Assembly (NCBI GenBank): GCA_903858475.1
Contig: CAIOIZ010000005.1
Span: forward strand, 30,999-94,998
Source of the DNA: an uncultured Bacteroidota bacterium
Lineage (GTDB): Bacteria > Bacteroidota > Bacteroidia > Chitinophagales > Chitinophagaceae
DNA: 64,000 nt
Reading direction: 5' to 3'
The notes below the pieces were generated by a model, which saw only the letters and a list, made by a program, of their open reading frames with translations, was not told where the DNA came from and ran no database searches. Positions within the stretch are counted from its first letter, which is position 1. Each line of letters begins with the position of its first letter. This document shows, piece by piece, positions 1 through 8,659 of the stretch. The position numbers and the translations under genes are program-made.

Positions 1-347
1 AGTCAAACCAAGTGATTTATGGACCCGATACCGCTACTTTATCTGCCCTAGAAAGAGCTAAAGACAAAGTGCAGTATGTAGTGTTTGGCGGCACCTGGTG
101 CGAAGACACCCAATTTATTCTTCCTCGGTTTTTTAAACTACAGGAAATGGCTGGAGTATCAGATGAGCGCATAACATTTTTTGGTGTTAATCGCCAGAAG
201 CAAGCCCTTGGTAATATTGCAGCAGCATTTGGCATTGTAAATGTGCCTACGATTATTTTGATGAAAGAGGGAAAAGAAATTGGCCGTGTAGTAGAATATG
301 GAAAAACAGGCAAGTGGGATAAAGAATTAGCCGAGATTTTAAAATAA
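1..347 (+). CDS. Thioredoxin-like fold protein (5' end cut by window edge)
   Basis: The reading frame is open to the left edge (in frame from base 3), so the N-terminus is missing; a GTG at 12 is the first possible start inside the window but is probably internal. The visible 111 residues have the thioredoxin layout: a beta strand leading into GTWCEDT, then a helix, a V-N-VPT-I strand containing the cis-proline loop, and a final KxGRVVEYG-type strand and helix. The redox motif is WC-E-D-T, so the second cysteine of CxxC is absent. It may act as a monothiol or mixed-disulfide protein rather than a classical thioredoxin. It is followed 4 bp later by a CapA-like gene, suggesting co-transcription. 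The substrate is unknown. Confidence 0.75.
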   Translation, partial: SNQVIYGPDTATLSALERAKDKVQYVVFGGTWCEDTQFILPRFFKLQEMAGVSDERITFFGVNRQKQALGNIAAAFGIVNVPTIILMKEGKEIGRVVEYGKTGKWDKELAEILK

Positions 348-351
348 CCTT

Positions 352-1464
352 ATGCATTCTGCAATGAAAGTATATTTTATTTCTGGAATTGTTTTTTGCT
401 GGTTGAGTTGTGGTAGTTCATCGCAACAAACTAACCAATTAGCTATTCCAAAAAAAGATACAATACCTGCTATTTCGGGTATGCGTACTGGTGATACCCT
501 TTCAATTGTAGCAGTAGGCGATATTATGTTTGGTAGCAATTACCCCGACGCGCATTTATTGCCCCCCAATGATGGGAAAGATTTACTGCAATATTTTACC
601 AACGACATTCAAGCAGCAGATATCAGTTTCGGCAATGCCGAAGGTGTTTTTTTGGATAAGGGTGGAGTACCAAAGGGAAGCGGTGAGTATGTATATTGTT
701 TTAGGCAGCCCACCAGGTATGCTCAATATTTTACCGACAATGGTTTTGATATGCTGAGTGTAGCCAATAACCATGCGTCTGACTTTGGCAGCACCGGTAC
801 AACAAGCACCATTGCTACTTTACAATCATTACCGATTCTATTTGCAGGTTTACAAAACCATGCTGTTTGCAGTACCACGGTTCGCGGTATTAAAATTGGT
901 ATGGCAGCTTTTGCTCCACACAAGGGTTGTATTCAGCTCAACGATTATGCTGCTGCCATTGCCAGTGTTAAAAAACTAAAATCAGATTGTGATATTGTGA
1001 TTGTTTCTATGCATGCTGGTGCCGAAGGCAGATCCGCCACCCATGTGCCAAAGCATGCCGAATTATTCCTGGGACAAAACAGAGGCGATGTTTACAAATT
1101 TGCCCATGCGGTTATTGATGCGGGTGCCGATGTGGTGATTGGTCATGGTCCACATGTGCCTAGGGCGATGGAATTGTACAAAAACAAACTCATTGCCTAT
1201 AGCTTAGGTAATTTTTGTACCTATGGCATGTTTAATTTAGAAAATGTAAGTGGCATTGCACCTCTTTTGAAAATATACCTGACTACCCAAGGTGATTTTA
1301 TCGGTGGGCAAATTCGCTCGATCAAACAATTAGGCGAAGGTGGGCCTTTACCAGATGAAAATTATAGCGCTTATCAACTGATTAAAAATTTATCTGCCAT
1401 CGATTTTCCCGACAGTAAACTTCGTTTTCCCGATAGCGTTAGTATTTTCAGGGGTTCACTCTAG
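352..1464 (+). CDS. CapA family lipoprotein (poly-gamma-glutamate capsule protein-like, metallophosphatase fold)
   Basis: The N-terminus is a short lipoprotein signal ending in WLSC followed by GSSSQQ, so it is probably anchored to the outer membrane or exported. The rest matches the CapA/PGA_cap family, which has a calcineurin-like phosphoesterase fold: AVGDIMFGS near residue 50, GNAEG, ANNHASDFG (the NNH metal motif), SMHAGAEG, then GADVVIGHGPH and YSLGNF near the end. At 370 residues it is a normal length. The family is tied to polyglutamate capsule synthesis or transport in Bacillus, but most Bacteroidota members have no known substrate and no capB/capC genes lie nearby. ATG at 364 (MKVYF) is an equally plausible start. 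It follows the thioredoxin-like gene closely. Confidence 0.8.
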   Translation: MHSAMKVYFISGIVFCWLSCGSSSQQTNQLAIPKKDTIPAISGMRTGDTLSIVAVGDIMFGSNYPDAHLLPPNDGKDLLQYFTNDIQAADISFGNAEGVFLDKGGVPKGSGEYVYCFRQPTRYAQYFTDNGFDMLSVANNHASDFGSTGTTSTIATLQSLPILFAGLQNHAVCSTTVRGIKIGMAAFAPHKGCIQLNDYAAAIASVKKLKSDCDIVIVSMHAGAEGRSATHVPKHAELFLGQNRGDVYKFAHAVIDAGADVVIGHGPHVPRAMELYKNKLIAYSLGNFCTYGMFNLENVSGIAPLLKIYLTTQGDFIGGQIRSIKQLGEGGPLPDENYSAYQLIKNLSAIDFPDSKLRFPDSVSIFRGSL

Positions 1465-1509
1465 CCATTTCTATATCAAATTCTGGCATTTTTTCTTCAC
1501 CGAGCATTT

Positions 1510-2373
1510 TTAATGCACTGCATAAATATCAATACCGGCTTCCCGGAGTACATACAGCTTGCCATTGATGGCTTTGATGGAAAAGGAGCTGCTGAAAAAA
1601 GTAGGTAGTGGATATTCCTTCAGGCGAAGCGAGCCCAGCTGATAGGTTTCCAATTGATTGTTAAAGAAACCATAGAGCGTATTGTTGCTAATACTCACGT
1701 CTGTCCAATGCAGAAAACTTAATTTATTTTTATAGGAGCCAAAATAATCGAAAATATAAAATCCCTGTTCGGGGTCGTAGAGGTAGACAAAGTTTTCGTG
1801 GTCGATGATGGTGGAGGGAGAGATGGTTTCATTGAGTAATAATCGAATATCCACTGTTTGTTGCAGTGACTTTCCTTCCTCGTTAATTTTTTTCAATTGG
1901 TATTCCTGTTCATCGAAAATCCAAATATTATTGTCGTAGGAAGTAGCCAAACAATTGACAGAAAAAATATGTTCCTTACGCAGATTGATGGAGTTGCGAA
2001 TACCTAGGTATCGATCTAATGTGACAATGCTGGCAAAGTTTTTATAATAGAGTAATATTTTAAGTGGATTGCTAACATCTAAATAAGATAAGTTGCCATA
2101 TTTTTTTACATCATTGAAAACACCCATTGAATCACCGCGGCTATTGATTTTCTTCAGTTGATTATTTTCATCAATTAGAAAAACATTATCGAGTTTATCT
2201 ACTTCAAAGGAAACAAAATGACCAGGGATGGTTTTGATGAATTGAAAACTAGAATCGATTTGTGCGCTGCAATTCGTATTGGTGGGGATTAAAAAAAACA
2301 ATAGGGCTGTTAGCTTTAAATGTAAAGCGCTTGTTATAAAAAAACTACTATGGAATTTATACTGCTTCACCAT
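1510..2373 (-). CDS. Exported protein of unknown function with beta-propeller-like repeats
   Basis: I do not recognise a named family. The first 35-40 residues hold a hydrophobic segment (FFITSALHLKLTALLFFLI) before a Cys-Ser-Ala-Gln stretch, consistent with a signal peptide. The mature part has recurring strand-rich units such as DKLDNVFLIDENNQLKKI, SYDNNIWIFDEQEYQLKKI and DHENFVYLYDPEQGFYIF. Each has a hydrophobic strand, D-x-x, then K-K-I, as in NHL/YVTN-type or 6-bladed propellers. The start overlaps the end of lpxH by 17 bp, so the two are translationally coupled and it is the last gene of the rsfS-ftsH-lpxH operon. It is probably periplasmic or on the surface; the function is unknown. 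Confidence 0.6.
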   Translation of the reverse strand: MVKQYKFHSSFFITSALHLKLTALLFFLIPTNTNCSAQIDSSFQFIKTIPGHFVSFEVDKLDNVFLIDENNQLKKINSRGDSMGVFNDVKKYGNLSYLDVSNPLKILLYYKNFASIVTLDRYLGIRNSINLRKEHIFSVNCLATSYDNNIWIFDEQEYQLKKINEEGKSLQQTVDIRLLLNETISPSTIIDHENFVYLYDPEQGFYIFDYFGSYKNKLSFLHWTDVSISNNTLYGFFNNQLETYQLGSLRLKEYPLPTFFSSSFSIKAINGKLYVLREAGIDIYAVH

Positions 2374-3127
2374 TGAAATACTTTAGTACCAAGGTATCGT
2401 TTTCTAATACTGCATAGCTATAGTATTTAATCCAGTCGCCCAAATTAACATAAAGGCTATTGGTGCCAATAGGAAAATGAATGGGAAGGTGTCGGTGGCC
2501 AAAAACAAAAAAGTCGAAATGTTCTTGTTTCAATTTATCCTTGCAATAGCTGATGAGCCATTCCTTGTCTTCTCCTAAAAATTGTTCTTCTTCTTGTCCG
2601 GTTTTCGCCCTGCTTTTACGACTAAAATAATTGGCTAATCCCATGCCAATGCGGGGAGGAAGGATGCCAAATAGCCATTGGCAAAATGGGTTGCGGAATA
2701 TTTTCTTTAAAAACTTATAACCATTATCACCGGGGCCGAGTCCATCACCATGCCCTATCCAATATTTTTTTCCATTGAATTCAAAAGATTGAGGTTCAAA
2801 GTAAACCGATACATTCATTTCTTTTTGCAAATAGTCCTTCATCCACATATCGTGATTGCCCACAAAAAAATGAACGGGAATGCCGCTATCGGTTAATTCG
2901 GCTATTTTACCCAGTATGCGAACATAGCCTTTGGGCACTACGTTTTTGTATTCATACCAAAAATCAAAAAGGTCGCCCAGTATAAAAATTTCGGCTGCTG
3001 AAGATTTGATTTGGTCTAAAAATTGAATGATTTTTTTTTCGCGTATTAAACTACTGCCAGCATCGGGTGCTCCTAGATGAAAATCGGAGAGGAAGTACAG
3101 TTTTTTATTTGTTGCAAGCTGGCTCAA
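2357..3127 (-). CDS. lpxH: UDP-2,3-diacylglucosamine diphosphatase (Bacteroidota type)
   Basis: This is a peripheral membrane metallophosphoesterase that hydrolyses UDP-2,3-diacylglucosamine to lipid X and UMP, the fourth step of lipid A synthesis. The calcineurin-like metal motifs are all present in 256 residues: D15 and H17 (LSDFHLG), D52 (LGDLFDFW), N91-H92 (VGNHDMW), H126 (GHGDG) and H211/H213 (FGHRHLP). The helical insertion around RNPFCQWLFG (residues 146-154) is typical of LpxH. The only usable start is TTG at 3127, just before KKLYFLSDFHLG; no in-frame ATG lies upstream. It sits 14 bp after the gamma-glutamylcyclotransferase-like gene and overlaps the next gene. The function assignment is confident. 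Confidence 0.87.
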   Translation of the reverse strand: MSQLATNKKLYFLSDFHLGAPDAGSSLIREKKIIQFLDQIKSSAAEIFILGDLFDFWYEYKNVVPKGYVRILGKIAELTDSGIPVHFFVGNHDMWMKDYLQKEMNVSVYFEPQSFEFNGKKYWIGHGDGLGPGDNGYKFLKKIFRNPFCQWLFGILPPRIGMGLANYFSRKSRAKTGQEEEQFLGEDKEWLISYCKDKLKQEHFDFFVFGHRHLPIHFPIGTNSLYVNLGDWIKYYSYAVLENDTLVLKYFNGEAV

Positions 3128-3141
3128 AAAATAGTAAGTAT

Positions 3142-3573
3142 TTAAATTGGTCGATGTTTTTCCTGTTCATAGTTAAGCACATCGCCTGTTTTCATAACAG
3201 GTAGCCCGTCTATATTTCCATCATACCAATAAATCCAAGCGATGTGTGCTATTCCATTTTGATAGATGATGCTTGTTTCTCTTTTGAACAAGGACAGTTC
3301 TCCTTCCGGGGCACCGAGTCCTTCATAGTCATCTAATTGTCCGATGGCCCAGGAAAATTCTGCTGGGTTATTTAATTCATATAATTCTCCAACAATAAAA
3401 TGATCTTCTTCTGTAGCGGTGGCCACAGGATAATTGCCATGGTCATATAACTTACCTTTTACAACCGCTTCGCCCATCAAATGAAAAAAGCGAGTCAGGT
3501 ATTCATAGGCGGGGCTACGGAATCCACTCCTCAGTGAACCGTATACAAATAATTTATAGATATCATTTTTCAT
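3142..3573 (-). CDS. Gamma-glutamylcyclotransferase / AIG2-like family protein
   Basis: The 143-residue protein has the GGCT/AIG2 fold signature: FVYGSLRSGF at residues 9-18, the loop that binds the gamma-glutamyl carboxylate, then KGKLYDHGNYP, VGELYEL and LDDYEG, with the acidic residue of DDYEG in the position of the family's catalytic glutamate. Known members cleave gamma-glutamyl amines or peptides to 5-oxoproline, but short bacterial homologues are mostly uncharacterised, so the substrate cannot be named. The start is ATG at 3573. It lies between the LUD gene (12 bp) and lpxH (14 bp), clearly in one operon, although no pathway links it to lipid A. Confidence 0.75.
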   Translation of the reverse strand: MKNDIYKLFVYGSLRSGFRSPAYEYLTRFFHLMGEAVVKGKLYDHGNYPVATATEEDHFIVGELYELNNPAEFSWAIGQLDDYEGLGAPEGELSLFKRETSIIYQNGIAHIAWIYWYDGNIDGLPVMKTGDVLNYEQEKHRPI

Positions 3574-3585
3574 TGATAGTAATAA

Positions 3586-4200
3586 TTAGGTATCTACCAA
3601 GAAGCAAAATACTTCTTTGGGTCCGTGTACGCCTGTTACCAATGTTTTTTCAATGTCAGCAGTTCGGCTGGGGCCTGTAGCAAATGTAATCAATGAGGGA
3701 ATTTTTTGCTGGTATTTTTCTTTTAACAATTGCAGGGCATCTTTTACGTCATATACCAATTGTTTCGTGTGGGCGATACAGATATGTATGGGCGCATAAA
3801 CACTTACGGTACGTCCGCTTTGTTCTGCTGCACTCATTACAATGGAACCTGTTCTGGCCACCAAGTATTCGCATCCTGTGATAGAAACATCGCAGCTTTC
3901 GAGATGAATGCTGGTGCTAAAGGCATTTTCCCATCTATCATCTACGCAATAGACTTTCGTCCAGTTGCGGTCTTTGATTAGTTGTCTTACTTGCATTTGC
4001 AAGTCCTCTTCATTGATGCAAAAAGCAAATTTACCTTGTATTTTGGTGAATTCTTCTCCGAAAATAATTTCTAATTCTTCTGTTTTAGGGTGGTAAACAG
4101 AATTGTTGCCTTCACTTTGTGGAAAAGGCAAAGGCACTGGGTTACTCAGTGCCTGCCGAATTCTTTTTAATATATTTTCTTTTGCCGGTGAAACCGCCAT
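3586..4200 (-). CDS. LUD domain protein (LutC/YkgG family)
   Basis: The protein is about 204 residues from ATG at 4200; a TTG two codons upstream is possible but less likely. The C-terminal half carries the LUD signature: GCEYLVARTGSIV, MSAAEQSGRTVSVYAPIHI and ITFATGPSRTADIEKTLVTG, the GPSrTaDIe motif shared with LutC. LutC is part of the LutABC L-lactate oxidation complex, but here there is no lutA or lutB, so a role in lactate use is not supported. A lone LUD gene directly after ftsH is, as I recall, a recurrent arrangement in Bacteroidota. It starts 6 bp from the ftsH stop, so it is co-transcribed and probably translationally coupled. Confidence 0.8.
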   Translation of the reverse strand: MAVSPAKENILKRIRQALSNPVPLPFPQSEGNNSVYHPKTEELEIIFGEEFTKIQGKFAFCINEEDLQMQVRQLIKDRNWTKVYCVDDRWENAFSTSIHLESCDVSITGCEYLVARTGSIVMSAAEQSGRTVSVYAPIHICIAHTKQLVYDVKDALQLLKEKYQQKIPSLITFATGPSRTADIEKTLVTGVHGPKEVFCFLVDT

Positions 4201-4206
4201 TGCCAA

Positions 4207-6318
4207 TTACATTTGATTTGGGTGATTAATGGCATCCATGCCTTCGCCTTCATTTTTTTCGGGTGCTTCAGTAACTGCATCTTCAGGATTTGCATCCAAA
4301 GATTTTTTTTCTTCAAATGGCCTTTTGCCAATCAGTGATTCAACATCACTCTTGAAAAGTACTTCTTTTTTCAGTAATTCCTTGGCTAGTTTTTCTACAT
4401 CTCCTTTTTTCTCTGTCAGCAATTCTTTTGTTCTAACGTAGGCCAGTTCAATTAATTTTCTTACCTCTTCGTCAATCATTTTACCCGTTTCTTCACTGAA
4501 AGGTTTGGTAAACATATTTTCTTGCGTCGGGTCGTAATAACTGATATTACCAATTTTATCATTCATGCCATAAACGGTAATCATGCTATAGGCAATCTTG
4601 GTAATCTGTTGTAAATCGTTGCTGGCGCCTGTACTAATTTTTCCGAAGAAAATATCTTCACTTGCACGACCACCCAATGTCATACAAATCTGATCCATTA
4701 ACTGATCGGTATTGTAGAGATATTGTTCTTTAGGGGTATACTGCGCATAGCCCAATGCAGCTGATCCTCTTGGCACGACTGTTACTTTTAATAACGGATA
4801 GGCATGTTCGAGATACCAACCACAGATGGCATGTCCAGCTTCATGGTAAGCAATAATTTCTTTTTCTTCTGGAGAAATAATTTTATTTCTTTTTTCCAAT
4901 CCGCCGATTACTCTGTCAATGGCATCTTGAAAATCGCTCATGTCTACTGCTTCTTTATTCTTTCTGGCGGCAATCAATGCTGCTTCGTTACATACATTGG
5001 CAATATCGGCACCAGCGAAGCCAGGTGTTTGTTCGGCCAATTTATGAATATCGAGTGTTTGTGAAATTTTGATGGGCGTAAGGTGTACTTTGAAAATAGC
5101 TTCTCTACCCACTAAATCAGGTCGGTCGATGGTAATCTGACGGTCGAATCTACCTGGGCGAAGCAAGGCGGTATCCAATACATCTGGGCGATTGGTAGCG
5201 GCAAGGATGATGATGCCTAAGTCGGTACCAAAACCATCCATTTCTACCAATAATTGATTGAGGGTATTTTCTCTTTCATCATTGCTCATCATCACATTTT
5301 TTCCTCTTGCACGACCAATGGCATCAATTTCATCAATGAAGATGATACAAGGCGCTTTTTCTCTGGCTTGTTTGAATAAGTCGCGTACCCTACTGGCACC
5401 CACTCCTACAAACATTTCAACGAAATCGCTACCGCTTAAACTAAAGAAAGGTACTTGCGCTTCTCCTGCAACCGCTTTGGCTAAAAGGGTTTTACCTGTA
5501 CCTGGAGGGCCTACTAATAAAGCGCCTTTAGGTATTTTTCCGCCGAGTGCAGTATATTTTTTCGGATTTTTCAGGAAGTCAACAATTTCCATTACTTCCA
5601 CTTTGGCTTCATCCAATCCGGCTACATCATTGAAATTAATATTTACACGAGTGCCTTTGTCAAATAGAGTGGCCTTGCTTTTTCCAATATTAAAAATACC
5701 ACCGGGTCCACCACTACCACCGGGACCACCTACTTTTCTCATCATGAGGATAAACACCAGCAAGATGAGTAGGATGGGTAGAATATTGGCGATAATGCTA
5801 AACCATTCTGCATCCTCATCATAAGCGGGAGATATTTTGGCAATATTCGGATTTTGATTCAACCAGTCTTCCAATTGTTTGATAAAGGTTTCATCCTTTA
5901 CAATACTGAAATACAATTGAGGATTTTCTGATTTGGCCAATGCAGTAAATTCATCGGCGTTAATGAATGACTTGTAAAGTGCAGCTTTCTTGATTACGCT
6001 GTCTTTTTTTATAAATGCCTTTACAATTTTTTTATTGCGAATAACTACCACGCCAGTCTTGGTTCTGGATTTAGTCAAATCATTGTCTATATCCCCATTG
6101 CGAAGAATTTCATAAAAATTCTGTTGATTGATTTCAATTCCTCTTTCACTTACATTTCGAACGAGGTTGTAGCCAACAATGGCTACAAAAATGATTCCGT
6201 AAATCCAGTAAACATTAAAACGTGTTTTCTTTTTTTGCGGATCATCTCCCATGGGGGGCTGGTTGTCGGGACCGTATTTTTTGCCCAGGTCGTTTTGATT
6301 CTTATCGTTCTGTGCCAT
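4207..6318 (-). CDS. ftsH: ATP-dependent zinc metalloprotease FtsH
   Basis: This is a membrane-anchored AAA+ protease that extracts and degrades damaged or short-lived membrane and cytosolic proteins. The chosen ATG at 6318 gives 703 residues starting MAQNDKNQ; the open frame continues upstream but would run into rsfS. In order: TM1 at about 35-53, a periplasmic domain, TM2 at about 174-193, a Gly/Pro-rich linker, Walker A GPPGTGKT at 270-277, Walker [10 protein letters not shown], the SRH region with ATNRPDVLD and RPGRFDR, and the zinc site HEAGH at 492-496. The C-terminal tail is acidic. It lies 46 bp after rsfS and 6 bp before the LUD gene. All catalytic motifs are intact. Confidence 0.95.
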   Translation of the reverse strand: MAQNDKNQNDLGKKYGPDNQPPMGDDPQKKKTRFNVYWIYGIIFVAIVGYNLVRNVSERGIEINQQNFYEILRNGDIDNDLTKSRTKTGVVVIRNKKIVKAFIKKDSVIKKAALYKSFINADEFTALAKSENPQLYFSIVKDETFIKQLEDWLNQNPNIAKISPAYDEDAEWFSIIANILPILLILLVFILMMRKVGGPGGSGGPGGIFNIGKSKATLFDKGTRVNINFNDVAGLDEAKVEVMEIVDFLKNPKKYTALGGKIPKGALLVGPPGTGKTLLAKAVAGEAQVPFFSLSGSDFVEMFVGVGASRVRDLFKQAREKAPCIIFIDEIDAIGRARGKNVMMSNDERENTLNQLLVEMDGFGTDLGIIILAATNRPDVLDTALLRPGRFDRQITIDRPDLVGREAIFKVHLTPIKISQTLDIHKLAEQTPGFAGADIANVCNEAALIAARKNKEAVDMSDFQDAIDRVIGGLEKRNKIISPEEKEIIAYHEAGHAICGWYLEHAYPLLKVTVVPRGSAALGYAQYTPKEQYLYNTDQLMDQICMTLGGRASEDIFFGKISTGASNDLQQITKIAYSMITVYGMNDKIGNISYYDPTQENMFTKPFSEETGKMIDEEVRKLIELAYVRTKELLTEKKGDVEKLAKELLKKEVLFKSDVESLIGKRPFEEKKSLDANPEDAVTEAPEKNEGEGMDAINHPNQM

Positions 6319-6364
6319 AATATTTTTAATCTCAGGATGGTTTGTATGTAAAATCGGAATAAGC

Positions 6365-6772
6365 TTAGTCATCAATGTGTTCCATGACGATGGCATCACT
6401 CCATAGTTCTTCTAATTGATAAAATTTTCTTTGTTCAGGCATCATCACATGTACAACAATGCTAACATAGTCAATCAAAATCCATTGCTGTGCATGTTTT
6501 CCTTCGTGTTTGTAAGGCATTTCACCACTTTTTTTTCTTACATCTTCTTCAATAAAATTTGCAATCGCATTTAATTGGGTGCTGTTGGTTGCTTCACAAA
6601 TGATAAAAAAGTCGGCAACTGCTTCTGGGATTTTTCTTAAATCAAGACTAACGATATGCTGCGCTTTTTTTTCCTGTATGGCAAGAATAATGTTCTTGAA
6701 AATTTTGCTATTTCTGGTTAAACGTACTATGCTGCTTTTTTTGCGGGTAGTAGTGGTGGTCGAATTCTTCAA
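6365..6772 (-). CDS. rsfS: Ribosomal silencing factor RsfS
   Basis: RsfS binds ribosomal protein L14 and blocks subunit joining, lowering translation in starvation. The 135-residue protein has a basic Thr/Lys-rich N-terminus (residues 1-20) followed by the RsfS fold: a helix with [28 protein letters not shown] (the conserved D-F-F-I-I-C-x-A-x-S/N-T core), [14 protein letters not shown] and the final [20 protein letters not shown], matching the family's V-H-x-F-x-x-x-R-x-x-Y-x-L-E-x-L-W pattern. It is the first gene of the minus-strand operon leading to ftsH and lpxH. A TACTTTTG box lies about 75 bp upstream. Confidence 0.93.
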   Translation of the reverse strand: MKNSTTTTTRKKSSIVRLTRNSKIFKNIILAIQEKKAQHIVSLDLRKIPEAVADFFIICEATNSTQLNAIANFIEEDVRKKSGEMPYKHEGKHAQQWILIDYVSIVVHVMMPEQRKFYQLEELWSDAIVMEHIDD

Positions 6773-6845
6773 ATAAAAAATATTTTAAGTAGTGGTTTGT
6801 TTTTGGCCGTATTTTTAATGATTAATACAGATTATAAAACCGGCT

Positions 6846-6853
6846 CAAAAGTA
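6846..6853 (-). promoter_or_regulatory. -7 promoter box (TACTTTTG) for the rsfS-ftsH operon
   Basis: Read on the minus strand, the site is a perfect match to the Bacteroidota -7 element TAnnTTTG. It lies in the divergent rsfS/birA intergenic region and predicts a leader of about 70 nt before rsfS. No clear -33 TTTG is seen at the usual distance. Confidence 0.45.
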
Positions 6854-6878
6854 AGACTTCTTTGCCATTTGTTTAAGG

Positions 6879-7628
6879 ATGAATACCAATAGGCTTATTA
6901 CCATATTAGACAGCGTAGATAGTACCAACAACTATGCCATGCAACAGGTACATGCAGGTATGGCAAAACATGGCATGGCATGGGTGGCCAAGGAGCAATT
7001 AGCCGGAAAAGGACAAAGAGGAAAGGTTTGGCAGGCGGCACCAGGCCAAAATATCGCTATGAGCTTGGTTTTAGAGCCCATTTCCTTAAAATTAGCAGAT
7101 CAATTTTGCCTGAGTATGGCGGTTGCATTGGCTTGTCGCCATTTTTTCAACCAGTATGCAGGGGGAAATACTTTTATAAAATGGCCCAATGATATTTATT
7201 GGAATGACAGAAAGGCAGCCGGAATTCTAATTGAGTCTGTCATTGGTGCTTCTAATGGGGGTAACTGGAAATGGGCCGTTATAGGCATTGGAATAAATTT
7301 GAATCAAACAGCATTTGATCCCACTATTCCTAATCCTATTTCGCTGCAAGCCATTACTGGCAAAACGTACGATCTTGTTGAAATGGCTACCGAATTACAT
7401 GAAAACTTGCTGCAGGCTTACGATCGACTTTTACAAGAACCCTATGAAAAATTGGAACAAGATTATTGTCGTCAACTGTATAAACTACAGCATAAGCAAA
7501 CACTCAAAAAGGGTGATCAAGTTTTTGATAGCATCATTCAAGGGGTTAATCGAAAGGGCCAATTGTTAACCAAGGATACCATCGAAAGATCTTTTGAATT
7601 TGGGGAAGTAGAATGGATCATTGATTAA
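6879..7628 (+). CDS. birA: Biotin--[acetyl-CoA-carboxylase] ligase, catalytic domain only
   Basis: This enzyme activates biotin with ATP and attaches it to the biotin carboxyl carrier protein of acetyl-CoA carboxylase. The 249 residues contain the catalytic motifs DSVDSTN (11-17), GKGQRG (43-48, the biotinyl-5'-AMP loop, GRGRRG in E. coli), FIKWPNDIYW, KAAGILIES and IGIGINLN. There is no N-terminal winged helix, so unlike E. coli BirA it is a group I ligase that cannot repress biotin operons. It is divergent from rsfS, with 106 bp between them, and converges with the heme lipoprotein gene (16 bp gap). I see no biotin synthesis genes nearby. Confidence 0.92.
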   Translation: MNTNRLITILDSVDSTNNYAMQQVHAGMAKHGMAWVAKEQLAGKGQRGKVWQAAPGQNIAMSLVLEPISLKLADQFCLSMAVALACRHFFNQYAGGNTFIKWPNDIYWNDRKAAGILIESVIGASNGGNWKWAVIGIGINLNQTAFDPTIPNPISLQAITGKTYDLVEMATELHENLLQAYDRLLQEPYEKLEQDYCRQLYKLQHKQTLKKGDQVFDSIIQGVNRKGQLLTKDTIERSFEFGEVEWIID

Positions 7629-7644
7629 ACCACCCACTATTCCA

Positions 7645-8019
7645 TTAATTAGCAGCGCCCTTATCTACCCAACATTTTATAGAATCTCTTACTGTGGATG
7701 GAAGGCCTCCAGTTTGTGGCATGCTGCCATTGACTACTTGTAAGGAAATATTAGAACGATTGTTAAAGGCGCTGGAATAGCTGCCATCGTAGCTCCATTT
7801 TGCGAGGGCTAAAGCATTGGCATTAGCAGGCGCATGGCAGCTGGTGCAATTGGCATCTAAAATCCTTTTAATATTTGTTGAAAACGAAACACTCAAACCA
7901 CAGGTAATAGTACCACCGCCCCCCGTACCACCGTTATTTCCGGATGGGCTGCTTTTGCTGCAACTGATTATACTAACGGTAAGGTATAACGCTAATGAGG
8001 CCAAGATATATTTTTTCAT
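7645..8019 (-). CDS. Small mono-heme c-type cytochrome lipoprotein
   Basis: This is a 124-residue lipoprotein: the signal MKKYILASLALYLTVSIISC ends in a lipobox with C20 as the lipid site, followed by a Ser/Gly-rich linker (21-38). The globular part has one heme c motif, C58-x-x-C61-H62 (CTSCH), and a plausible axial Met100 in GSMPQTGGLP; C40 and C116 could form a disulfide. The order of heme motif, about 40 residues, G-x-M-P and a final helix W-V-D-x-G resembles the small cytochrome domains common as single lipoproteins in Bacteroidota. It is probably a periplasm-facing electron carrier whose partner is unknown. It lies 56 bp downstream of bcp and could be co-transcribed with it. Confidence 0.75.
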   Translation of the reverse strand: MKKYILASLALYLTVSIISCSKSSPSGNNGGTGGGGTITCGLSVSFSTNIKRILDANCTSCHAPANANALALAKWSYDGSYSSAFNNRSNISLQVVNGSMPQTGGLPSTVRDSIKCWVDKGAAN

Positions 8020-8075
8020 GTTTTATTTTTTATATCCCGATGAACGTAAGCTCCCTTTAGGAGGTTGCCTCTATA

Positions 8076-8564
8076 TTAAAAAATGTATTTCTTTTTTTTC
8101 AGTAATGCCCAGGCTTCTAAAATTTCGGTTGCGTGTATTTTGCTTTTTGGCTTTAAAAATATTTTTTGAATGATGCCTTTTTCATCAATGATAAAGCTAG
8201 TGCGCAGTAAGCCCATGTATTTCTTTCCATAGAGTTTTTTTTCGCCCCATACACCGTATTTATCAATGATTTGATGATCAGGATCTGATAATAAGGTAAA
8301 AGGCAATTGATGGGTTTCTGCAAATTTTTTATGCTTGGGAATGGGATCAGGACTAACGCCCAATACAACAAAACCATTTTTTTTCAGCAACGAAAAATTG
8401 TCACGGAGATTACAGGCCTGCTGGGTGCAAGTTGCTGTATTATCCCGGGGGTAGAAATAAATAATTAGTTTTTGACCTTTATAATTGGCTAAACTGTGTA
8501 GCGATCCATTTTGATCTTTTCCCTTGAATGCAGGGGCTTTTGATCCTTCTGTTAAAGCTGTCAT
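8076..8564 (-). CDS. bcp: Thioredoxin-dependent thiol peroxidase (Bcp/PrxQ peroxiredoxin)
   Basis: This cytosolic peroxiredoxin reduces hydrogen peroxide and organic peroxides with electrons from thioredoxin. Its 162 residues show KAPAFKGKDQNG, LIIYFYPRDNTATCTQQAC with peroxidatic C46 and resolving C51 spaced C-x4-C (the PrxQ arrangement), FVVLGVSPD, FTLLSDPD and RTSFIIDEKG. R128-type and T43-type active-site positions look intact. Length is normal apart from a lysine-rich tail. The start is ATG at 8564. It is upstream of the mono-heme lipoprotein gene on the same strand; M23 peptidase is the next gene upstream (96 bp away), also on this strand. Confidence 0.93.
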   Translation of the reverse strand: MTALTEGSKAPAFKGKDQNGSLHSLANYKGQKLIIYFYPRDNTATCTQQACNLRDNFSLLKKNGFVVLGVSPDPIPKHKKFAETHQLPFTLLSDPDHQIIDKYGVWGEKKLYGKKYMGLLRTSFIIDEKGIIQKIFLKPKSKIHATEILEAWALLKKKKYIF

Positions 8565-8659
8565 AGATTGGTGGCTATATGATGAATAATGTATGCATTA
8601 ATTAAACAATCAAAATCATTAATGGTTCAGCGGTCGTCTTGTATTGATAATTGATTTGT

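Noticed and set aside
5258..5824. Open frame of 188 codons on the plus strand inside ftsH
   Set aside because: It lies wholly antisense to a fully conserved FtsH region and its translation is low-complexity Ser/Pro/Leu without any motif.
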